Shown here: in pieces, positions 4,650-10,122 of the stretch | Layout: the number at the start of each line of letters is the position of its first letter | Numbering within the stretch: position 1 is the stretch's first letter | Program-made: the position numbers and the translations under genes | The notes under the pieces: generated by a model | Database searches by the model: none | What the model saw: the letters and a program-made list of their open reading frames with translations, nothing else | Told to the model about the DNA's origin: nothing | Assembly: GCA_026770585.1 (NCBI GenBank) | Contig: MU646995.1 | Coordinates: forward strand, 182,229 to 192,350 | Reading direction: 5' to 3' | Origin: Baffinella frigidus | Lineage: Eukaryota > Cryptophyceae > Cryptomonadales > Baffinellaceae | DNA: 10,122 nt

Positions 4650-6173
4650 TCAGTCGCGCGCCCCCTCGAGGTCGAGGTCGGTGCAGAGCGCGTAGGACGC
4701 GCGGTTGTCGCGAAGCTGCGCGAGCGGAGTGTCCAAGCCGCGCGCCGCGGGGAAGGCGGCGGCGAGGCTGGTGAAGAGGGGAGCGGCGAGGAAGTCAATA
4801 AATCCGGCTTGCAAATCGACGCGCGATTTGATGAGGCGGTCGCAGTTTTGCGAGACCTCCATGCCCATGGCGCGTTCAGCGTCGCCCTGGCCGAAGAACT
4901 CGTCGGTGACGCGCAGTGCCCACCGCCGCGCCACCTTGGTGGGCTTGATCACGTTGGAGACGTCGGCGCACTTGACCATGAGCTCCATGGCCAGCTGCTT
5001 GTCGAACTCCACCGCCGGGTCCTCCGCGCGGCGCGCCGCGAACTCCTGGAGTTCGCCGAGATATTCTTTGTGTCGAGATATGTCGGTCGCGAGGATGATT
5101 CTCTGAACCGACGATCGGAAGTGGTAGTACTCCTCCGAGGAGAGCCCTTCGAGGATCCCGATGTCGCGTTCGACCATGACGCCGAGCGCGCGGAGAGCGT
5201 GGTGTTTCTCGAGGAGCGCGTCCTTGAAGACGATGTTCTTGTAACCGCCGTGCGGCGAGTCGCCCGCCTTGGAGAGGAACGCGGAGGTCACGCCCGGATG
5301 CTCCAAGTCGTGGCACAGCGCTGCCGACAACATGCCGAAGCGCTCCCAGGCGTCGAGGCGGGCCATAATCCCGGTGGAAGTTGCGAGCGCGTTGGTCGTC
5401 TGCATCACGTCGACCACGTGGTAGAAGTTGTGGTAGGGGTTGTCGAGCATGGAGGCGCGGACCGCGAGGATGAAGCGGCGAACGCGGTCCTCGGCGAGCC
5501 CCGCGGGAAGCCCCGCGCTGACGAACATCTCCAGGGCCAGATGGCAGACGACATCGGTGGGCAGGGTTGTAGGATCGAGGTCGAAGGTGAGAAGATGCCG
5601 CTTGCCGGAGGCTACGAGGTCGTCGTCGACCGCGGGCCACTCGGGGAGGACGGCACAGGCGGGACGCTCCCGCTCCCAAGGGCCGGGGCGAGGGCTGAAT
5701 TCGTCCTCGACGAAAAGGTGACGGGCTACTGGCAACTCGCTCACGCGCCACCACGAGCCTGAGCTGTCGCACCGCGAGACTGCGCTGCCGCACCGCGTTT
5801 GGTTGTTGAGGGTGTCGGCGACGCTTGCGGCGCTCTGCAGCCGCCCCCCGGACACCACCGCCCCGCAGCTACTTCTCAGCTCGGAGTCCTCGGAGCTGCA
5901 GACGCCATCGTCGTCAAAGTCTGCGAAGGAGGGGAAGTACATGCTCGTCTTCGATTGGTCGTTGAAGGTGTCGGCGACGCTTGCGGCGCTCTTCAGCTCC
6001 TTGTCGGACACCACTCGCCGCAGCGTGCGGGGCACCACGGGAGCCTCCACCGCCACACAGCTAGTACTCCGCTCGAAGACCCAACTCTCCTTTACGTTCA
6101 TGGCGACCGGGCTGTTGTCCTCGTAGCTGCAGACGCCATCGTCGCCAAAGTCTGCGAAGGAGGAAAAGTACAT
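4650..6173 (-). CDS. Class I 3',5'-cyclic nucleotide phosphodiesterase
   Basis: This enzyme hydrolyses cAMP and/or cGMP to the 5'-monophosphate. The frame is open from a stop at 6288-6290 to TGA at 4650-4652. I place the start at the first in-frame ATG (6171-6173), giving 507 residues. A GTG at 6221 would add 16, and an upstream exon cannot be excluded because that ATG has a weak context. Numbered from ATG, the catalytic domain spans about 200-475. It shows NPYHNFYHVVDV with proton-donor H248 and metal ligand H252; HDLEHPG with H288 and D289; LEKHH (321-325); TDISRH (363-368); KCADVSN with metal ligand D404 and N407; EFFGQGD (425-431); and LQAGFIDF with the purine-binding Gln (Q455) and stacking Phe (F458). 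All expected catalytic residues are present. Odd points: Ser replaces the usual Asn/Gln of the HDxxHxGxx[NQ] signature, and the LAxxYND segment before LEKHH is diverged. The N-terminal ~125 residues carry a duplicated module and no recognised regulatory domain. There is no signal peptide or membrane segment, so it is probably soluble. cAMP versus cGMP preference cannot be told. No intron is needed within the domain. Confidence 0.93.
   Translation of the reverse strand: MYFSSFADFGDDGVCSYEDNSPVAMNVKESWVFERSTSCVAVEAPVVPRTLRRVVSDKELKSAASVADTFNDQSKTSMYFPSFADFDDDGVCSSEDSELRSSCGAVVSGGRLQSAASVADTLNNQTRCGSAVSRCDSSGSWWRVSELPVARHLFVEDEFSPRPGPWERERPACAVLPEWPAVDDDLVASGKRHLLTFDLDPTTLPTDVVCHLALEMFVSAGLPAGLAEDRVRRFILAVRASMLDNPYHNFYHVVDVMQTTNALATSTGIMARLDAWERFGMLSAALCHDLEHPGVTSAFLSKAGDSPHGGYKNIVFKDALLEKHHALRALGVMVERDIGILEGLSSEEYYHFRSSVQRIILATDISRHKEYLGELQEFAARRAEDPAVEFDKQLAMELMVKCADVSNVIKPTKVARRWALRVTDEFFGQGDAERAMGMEVSQNCDRLIKSRVDLQAGFIDFLAAPLFTSLAAAFPAARGLDTPLAQLRDNRASYALCTDLDLEGARD
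5798..6173 (-). repeat. Duplicated N-terminal module inside the PDE gene
   Basis: The encoded segment MYFSSFADFGDDGVCSYED (residues 1-19 from ATG) returns as MYFPSFADFDDDGVCSSED (78-96). KSAASVADTFNDQ (61-73) returns as QSAASVADTLNNQ (113-125). The DNA is still very alike: GGTGTCGGCGACGCTTGCGG and five further bases are identical at 5811-5835 and 5967-5991, and 5900-5943 matches 6131-6174 with two changes. The first unit is about 25 residues longer in its middle. The order is A1-B1-A2-B2, a direct duplication placed just before the catalytic domain. The Asp/Ser-rich acidic motif has no family I recognise; it could be a short linear docking or phosphorylation motif. Confidence 0.8.
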
Positions 6174-6860
6174 GCGCGTGTTCTTGGTTGGTGTGCAAGC
6201 TCGTAGATCTCCGAACACCACGACTCTGAAGGCTGTTCTTGTTCCCCGAATCTTGGAAGGGAATGTTGCGCGGTTGGCGGATAGAAACTACTTTATTCCC
6301 TTTCAGTGCATTTTTTAATAATAAAAAAGTCAGCGAGGGAACGTCTCGTTCCCATCTTGTCCCTTCTAGATTGTTCGAATAACGTTTCCGATATTCTAGA
6401 ATGTTCGAATCGGATTCAGGGTCGTCATCACGGGGCACGTCGCAAATAATGACCTGAAAGTCATTTTATTTTAAATACTTCTTTACACGACAAATCCGCC
6501 TTGTTGTTTTCTCGGTGGTAAAATGAACCTCACATGCCCCCAAACGACCCCCAAACCCCCAAACCCTCCCCCTGACATCCACGCGCCCCACGAATTGGTC
6601 CGAAGAAATTAGAGCAGACACGAACCAGGATAAGGATACGTCCTTTTAGACTCTAAGTTCGTGTCTTCCTTTTGAATAAAGCGTCCCTCTTTGGCCCCCG
6701 TTGCCCGACAGAAGAGTACCGGTACACGTGTGTAGATTGTGTGTAGTAACATGACCGAAAAAAACAAATTATTTTTTTCCTCTTGTTTTTTCCCGGTTTA
6801 TTTTTCTGACATCTTCAAAAACGGGGAGGCTGAAGTTGTTCCGTGGGTTGTCCTGACGTA
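6174..6860. other. Upstream region of the PDE gene, no gene recognised
   Basis: This region holds the probable PDE promoter and 5' UTR. Seen here: an AT-rich patch TTTTTTAATAATAAAAAA at 6310-6328, the heat-shock-type motifs at 6364-6406, a small stem AATGAC/GTCATT at 6448-6465, and a CCCCCAAA-type interstitial telomere-like patch at 6536-6572. There is also a 10-bp inverted repeat AGACACGAAC (6616-6625) / GTTCGTGTCT (6657-6666) enclosing a second stem AAGGA/TCCTT. The A/T homopolymer segment 6762-6806 contains TTTATT, which reads AATAAA on the minus strand (6803-6798) and could serve a minus-strand transcript ending near 6862. Confidence 0.5.
6364..6406. promoter_or_regulatory. Candidate heat-shock elements upstream of PDE
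   Basis: 6394-6406 reads TTC-TA-GAA-TG-TTC, a perfect three-module nTTCnnGAAnnTTCn heat-shock element. Exactly 30 bp away, 6364-6376 repeats it as TTC-TA-GAT-TG-TTC with one mismatch. Both extend into GAAT. They sit 190-235 bp upstream of the PDE ATG, a plausible promoter distance. The motif family is established for HSF binding in eukaryotes; its use here is inferred. Confidence 0.5.
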
Positions 6861-6861
6861 T

Positions 6862-7308
6862 TCAAACAAGCTGAGCTGAAATCCAACGCACACACCAACC
6901 AACCAACACCAACGCGAACACGATACACCGTGCTATACAACGTGCTAAATACCCACGGTCCTCGACGCCTCCCCTCGACGCCTCTTCTGTTTTAAAACAA
7001 GGTGTCCACCAGAACATCATCTTCACCGGCGATGGCATCATTCTTCCACCATCGTGCATCGTGCTTCCACCGTCCGTTATGTCTATTTCCGAGGAGGAGC
7101 GGGTCTTGCTGGACTTGCTCGCCACGGACTCCCAAGCCAAGCCCCGGTCGCCGGCGAAGCGGGTCTTGCTGGACTTGCTCGCCGCGTAATCCCAAGCCAA
7201 GCCCCGGCGAATGCGACAGGAGAGGCAAACGACGACGCTTTCTCCACCGCCACCACGCATCCCCAAAGCCCACGCTGAAGTGCCGCTCAAGAGCTCTGAA
7301 TCCGCCAC
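6862..7308 (-). CDS. Unrecognised open frame, possible gene or terminal exon
   Basis: This is a 148-residue open frame on the minus strand. It has no ATG at its upstream edge (the codon at 7308 is GTG, the first ATG lies 17 codons further in at 7260), so if real it is more likely an exon or a shorter protein of 132 residues. It contains two 20-residue units with RGLAWDYAASKSSKTR and RGLAWESVASKSSKTR, from the 60-bp tandem duplication. The C-terminal region has a hydrophobic stretch ARCIVFALVLVGWCV that could be a membrane segment. AATAAA occurs on this strand about 60 nt after the stop. Third positions are GC-rich, but the plus-strand frame at 7079 shares the same wobble positions, so this does not decide the strand. 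No family is recognised. Confidence 0.25.
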   Translation of the reverse strand: MADSELLSGTSAWALGMRGGGGESVVVCLSCRIRRGLAWDYAASKSSKTRFAGDRGLAWESVASKSSKTRSSSEIDITDGGSTMHDGGRMMPSPVKMMFWWTPCFKTEEASRGGVEDRGYLARCIARCIVFALVLVGWCVRWISAQLV

Positions 7309-7750
7309 GACGCTGCTCCCGAGTCGCCTGCCGCGCGTGCTTCCCTGCCGCCGACCGACGAGCGCGTGGAGCTGCCTGCCGAGACGTCGTCATGCACCGC
7401 TCTCCGCACCACCGAAACGCTGGAAACGCCGTGACACCGCCGGGAATCGCCGCGAAGGCCTGCGTGATGATGATGGAGGTGGTGGTGTGAGAGTCCGCCG
7501 GCCAAGACCCAGCCGTCTGTGTAGAATAGGTGTTCGTGGTAGCAACAAGTGAAGTTCCGAAAGAGGCTCTCTCGAGCTCGTCTCTCTGCGTGCTTGCCCA
7601 GGAATCTTGGCGCCACTTGGGATGTTGCCCTCTGCTTTCGCGTATCACGCTCCTTGCTCTGAGCCTGGGCTTTTCGGGGTCGAGCTGGTGGCCAGTCAAG
7701 AGCAAGCCCGGGAATGCGAAGTCGCGGAGGAGGTGGGCAAGCGTGGGTGA
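7079..7750 (+). other. Coding-like region, possible spliced or decayed gene, structure unresolved
   Basis: Several protein-like frames follow each other but do not join. ATG at 7079 opens 36 codons containing EEERVLLDLLATDSQAKPR and a second RVLLDLLA, ending at TAA 7187-7189. In the next frame, 7300-7431 encodes a Pro/Thr/Glu-rich segment (ESPAARASLPPTDERVELPA). In a third frame, 7430-7489 gives AVTPPGIAAKACVMMMEVV. 7604-7747 is open with SAFAYHAPCSEPGLFGVEL, ends at TGA 7748-7750, and is followed at once by AATAAA. A consensus-like donor GTGAGA at 7487 and a pyrimidine-rich acceptor TTGCCCAG ending at 7601 would define a 115-nt intron, but the phases I tried give different products. It could be a multi-exon gene, a frame-damaged pseudogene, or the antisense of a minus-strand gene. 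No family is recognised. Confidence 0.3.
7099..7208 (+). repeat. 60-bp tandem duplication, two copies
   Basis: 7099-7148 and 7159-7208 match with a period of exactly 60 bp: GCGGGTCTTGCTGGACTTGC, then CTCGCC, then CCCAAGCCAAGCCCCGG in both, with changes clustered at 7134-7139 / 7194-7199. The period is a multiple of three, so reading frames on both strands are kept; the second copy carries TAA in the frame that starts at 7079. Confidence 0.85.
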
Positions 7751-7752
7751 TG

Positions 7753-7758
7753 AATAAA
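7753..7758 (+). promoter_or_regulatory. Candidate polyadenylation signal
   Basis: AATAAA lies 3 nt after the TGA that ends the plus-strand frame of 7604-7750. It supports, weakly, a plus-strand transcript. Poly(A) signal usage in this organism is unknown, and no AATAAA follows the PDE stop. Confidence 0.25.
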
Positions 7759-7854
7759 GCATCTGTGCGCACTGTTGGTGTCTGTCCGCAAGCGTTTCGT
7801 GTAGGAGATGTGCAAGATGCCAAGAGGCACGTCTGCTGCCCACTCTCCTCACTC

Positions 7855-7913
7855 CCCTAAACCCTGAACTATAAACCCCTCAACCCTAAACCCTAAAACC
7901 TGAAACCTAAAAC

Positions 7914-7959
<46 letters not shown>

Positions 7960-8064
7960 ACCCGCAACCCGCAACCCGCAACCCTCAACCCTCGACCCTC
8001 ACATAAACCCCAACCCGTAAACCTTCAACCTTCAATCCTAAAACCTAAACCCTAAACCTCAACC
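7855..8064. repeat. Telomere-like block, C-rich half
   Basis: 7-bp units of CCCTAAA and variants, with homogeneous runs: about seven CCCTCAA units at 7916-7965, then three CCCGCAA units at about 7963-7983. It is interstitial, lying between coding-like sequence and the G-rich half. Confidence 0.9.
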
Positions 8065-8138
8065 AGGTTTGGTTTAGGGTTTGAGGTTTGGGGTTCAGGT
8101 TGCAGGGTTTAGGGTTTAAGGTTTTGGGTTGAGGGTAT

Positions 8139-8180
8139 AGGGTTATGGTTGAGGGTAAGGGAACCCGCAACCATAACCCT
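8139..8180. repeat. Small hairpin inside the telomere-like block
   Basis: AGGGTTATGGTTGAGGG (8139-8155) and CCCGCAACCATAACCCT (8164-8180) are reverse complements at 16 of 17 positions, with an 8-nt loop. It is a local strand switch within otherwise G-rich repeat. Confidence 0.7.
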
Positions 8181-8566
8181 AAGGGTTGAGGGTTGAGGGT
8201 TGAGGGGTTGGGGATTAGGGGTTGAGGTTTAGGGTTTAGGGTTCAGAGTTTGGGGTTTAGGTTTTAGGGTTTGGGATTTAAGGTTTAGGGTTCATGTTTG
8301 AGGGTTTAGGGTTGACGGTCTGGGGTTGAGTTTTCAGTGTTAAGGTTTAGGGTTGAGGGGTTGGGGTTTAGGGTTCATGGTTTAGGGTTGAGGGTTTGGT
8401 GTTTAGGTTTTAGTGTTCAGTGTTTAGGGTTTAGGGTGTAGGGTTCAGGTTTAGGGTCTAGGGTTTAGGGTGTAGTGTTTAGTGTTTAGGGTTTGGGGGT
8501 TGGGGTTAGAGTTTAGGGTTTAAGGTTTAGGTTTAAGGTTTAAGGTTTAGGGTTTGAGGTTTAGGG

Positions 8567-8643
8567 TTTACGGTTTACGGTTTACGGTTTACGGTTTACG
8601 GTTTACGGTTTACGGTTTACGGTTTACGATCTACGGTTTACGG
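8567..8643 (+). repeat. Homogeneous TTTACGG array, 11 units
   Basis: Eleven consecutive 7-bp units: eight perfect TTTACGG (8567-8622), then TTTACGA and TCTACGG, then a final TTTACGG. This single-variant run inside a highly mixed block points to recent local expansion of one variant, by slippage or unequal exchange. Confidence 0.9.
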
Positions 8644-8758
8644 TTTGGGTTCGAGTGTTCAGGGTTTGGAGTTTCGGGTTTCGGGTTTCGGGTTTCGGGT
8701 TGAGGGTTGAGGGTTTGAGGTTTAGGGTTTAGGTTTTGGGGTTGAGGTTTTAGGTTTT

Positions 8759-9080
8759 GTCGCTCCGGAGGGAAAGTCGGAAACTCTGACGGCACACGAG
8801 CCTCTGCACTGGAGAGCAAAACGCGATCCGAAAGCAAAAATGCTTTCTCTGCAGATCCCTTCTACGGAACGGCGTGTCGTTGGGCTATGTTGGGCGAAAT
8901 TAAAACCTAAAGGACCTAAAGGACAAGGTACCAGACCGGTTCGAACGGTGACCCCCCCAGGGGGGGAGCTCACCAGCAGGTGCAAGGTGAACACCCCATG
9001 GCGCGAGATTGCCACGGAGTCCCCGAGCATGGTGGGCGCCGTTTGAGGCTGACTGGTATTTCTGATGTTGCTCCGGAGGG
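8759..9080. other. Unique module between telomere-like block and minisatellite, bounded by an 11-bp direct repeat
   Basis: GCTCCGGAGGG occurs at 8762-8772 and again at 9070-9080, bracketing about 300 bp of non-repetitive DNA. Inside are dispersed repeat D copy d, a GGTTCGAAC word (8938-8946) resembling a Pol III B box, and a 7-C/7-G hairpin at 8952-8966. No gene is seen. The direct repeat could be a target duplication of an inserted segment or coincidence with the palindromic CTCCGGAG core. Confidence 0.4.
8848..8924 (+). repeat. Dispersed repeat D, copy d
   Basis: It matches 4413-4490 at about 85% in the same orientation, and its TATGTTGGG core and CCTAAAGGACCTAAAGGAC tail also match copies a and b. 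It ends in an exact doubled CCTAAAGGA. Confidence 0.75.
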
Positions 9081-10122
9081 GCTACTGCTTTCCACTGCTT
9101 TCTGCTGCTTTCTGACTGCTTTCTGACTGCTTTCTGACTGCTTTCTGACTGCTTTCTGACTGCTTTCTGACTGCTTTCTGCTGCTTTCTGCTGCTTTCTG
9201 CTGCTTTCTTCTGCTTTCTGTCTACTGCTATACAATAATTTCTGCTGTTTGGTGACTGCTTTCTGACTGCTTTCTAACTGTTTTCTACTGTTTTCTGCTG
9301 CTTTCTGCCTGCTTTCTGCCTGCTTTCTGCTGCTTTCTACTGCTTTTCACGGGTTTTCGCTGCTTTCTGACGGCTTTCTGGCTGCTTTCTGACTGCTTTC
9401 TGACCATTTTCTGCTGCTTTTCGACTGCTTTTTACTGCTTTCTGCTGCTTTCTGCTGCTTTCTTCTGCATTCTACCTGCTTTCTACTGCTTTCTACTGCT
9501 ATGCACTGCTTTCTGCTGCTTTCTGACTGCTTTCTGGTTGCTTTCTGCTGCTTTTCTTCTGCTTTTCTGCTGCTTTCTATCTGATTTCCGCTGCTATCTG
9601 CTGCTTTTTGCTGCTTTCTGCCTGCTTTCTGACTGCTTTCTGCTGCTTTCTACTGCTTTCTACCTGCTTTTGCAGCTTTCTGACTGCTTTCTTCTGTTTT
9701 CTTCTGCTTTCTGACTGCTTTCTGTCTGCTTTCTGACCGCTTGCTGCTACTTTCTGCTGCTTTCTGCCTGCTTGCTTCCGCTTTCTGTCTGCACTCTGCT
9801 GCTTTCTACCTGCTTTTTACCTGCTTTGTGCTGCTTCTGCTGCCTTCTTGCTGCTTCCTTCTGCTTTCTGACTGCTTTCTCCTGCTTTTTACCCGCTTTC
9901 TGCTGGTTTTTATTGTTTTTCATTGCTTTCTGCTGCATTCTTCTTCTTCCTGTCTGCTTTCTCACCGCTTGCTGCTGCTTTCTGCTGCTTTCTGCTGCTT
10001 CCTGCCAGCTTTTTTCTGCTTTCTACCTGCTTTCCTCTGCTTTCTGCTGCATTCTGCTGCTTTCTGTCTGCTTTGTGACTGCTTTCTGACTGCTTTCTGA
10101 CTGCTTTCTGACCGCTTTCTGC
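9080..10122. repeat. Pyrimidine-rich TGCTTTCTG(A)C minisatellite
   Basis: More than 1 kb of 10-bp (TGCTTTCTGC) and 11-bp (TGCTTTCTGAC, TGCTTTCTGCC) units in irregular order, continuing past the window. The left end is most regular: the 11-bp form is repeated about seven times at about 9105-9180; later units have more substitutions and 9- or 12-bp lengths. The strand bias is strong, with few purines other than G in TG and A in GAC. Frames through it encode Lys/Gln/Ser-rich (minus) or Leu/Phe/Cys-rich (plus) low-complexity chains and are not credible genes. Confidence 0.93.

Larger units (their letters stand above)
8065..8758. repeat. Telomere-like block, G-rich half (inverted relative to the preceding half)
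   Basis: At about 8064 the strand bias flips from CCCTAAA to TTTAGGG. Units are 7 bp with many variants (TTGAGGG, TTTGGGG, TTTAAGG, TTTACGG, TTTCGGG). A short re-inversion sits at 8139-8180. TTTCGGG runs at about 8671-8700 mirror the CCCGAAA run at 425-515. The frames across it are repeat translations. Confidence 0.9.

Noticed and set aside
4809-5762. 317-residue plus-strand frame opposite the PDE gene
   Set aside because: It is antisense to a well-conserved catalytic domain; high GC leaves the opposite strand open. The minus strand carries every PDE motif.
6061-6438. 125-residue minus-strand frame overlapping the PDE start
   Set aside because: Its downstream half is the PDE N-terminus in the wrong frame. 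The upstream half could be a spliced 5' exon, but no convincing donor and acceptor pair links it in frame.
6992-7852. 286-residue minus-strand frame
   Set aside because: Its composition (Arg/His/Ser-rich, no hydrophobic core pattern) and lack of any recognised motif make it look like a shadow frame, though the surrounding region is unresolved and it is not excluded.
8930-8950. Possible tRNA gene around GGTTCGAAC
   Set aside because: No cloverleaf: acceptor, D and anticodon stems could not be found at the required distances.
9741-10100. Leu/Phe/Cys-rich plus-strand frame resembling a membrane protein, and Lys/Gln/Ser-rich minus frames
   Set aside because: Low-complexity translations of the TGCTTTCTG minisatellite.

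Overview
This looks like nuclear, subtelomeric DNA from a eukaryotic microbe, most likely an alga or another protist. Three things point there. Long tracts of 7-bp degenerate telomeric repeats (CCCTAAA / TTTAGGG and variants) occur at both sides of the window. The one clear gene encodes a class I cyclic-nucleotide phosphodiesterase, a family found in animals, fungi, green algae, alveolates and other protists but not known from land plants. There is no bacterial operon structure. TTTAGGG telomeres combined with a class I PDE fit green algae or alveolates such as dinoflagellates and chromerids, but the sequence alone does not fix the lineage.

Layout: 1-690 is degenerate C-strand telomeric repeat. 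700-4100 is gene-poor and packed with short inverted-repeat (hairpin) elements. These are two unrelated 150-170 bp hairpins (703-871, 943-1091), a 150-bp hairpin with two 65-bp arms (2643-2792), four copies of a ~120-bp near-complete palindrome with shared CAGGGGTACCTCGCTC termini (1889, 2039, 3390, 3700), and a second element with a related terminus (3821-3957). Mixed in are an interstitial TTAGGG-type patch, a 21-bp minisatellite, duplicated blocks and a dispersed repeat ending in CCTAAAGGACCTAAAGG. That repeat occurs four times in the window, once inverted.

4529-6420 is the PDE locus on the minus strand. It has a G-rich (G-quadruplex-like) stretch just downstream of the stop, an intronless-looking frame ending at 4650, a duplicated N-terminal module, and an upstream region with a perfect heat-shock-element trimer. 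6862-7760 is coding-like on both strands but not resolved. A minus-strand frame and a multi-frame (possibly spliced) plus-strand reading compete, and a 60-bp tandem duplication sits inside it.

7855-8758 is a second telomere-like block. It runs C-rich then flips to G-rich at about 8064, the reverse of the polarity expected from a chromosome end fusion. 8759-9080 is a short unique module bounded by an 11-bp direct repeat. 9080 to the end is a pyrimidine-rich TGCTTTCTG(A)C minisatellite that continues past the window.

No functional network can be built from one confident gene. The window is best read as a repeat-rich chromosome-end region with one well-preserved cyclic-nucleotide signalling gene inside it.
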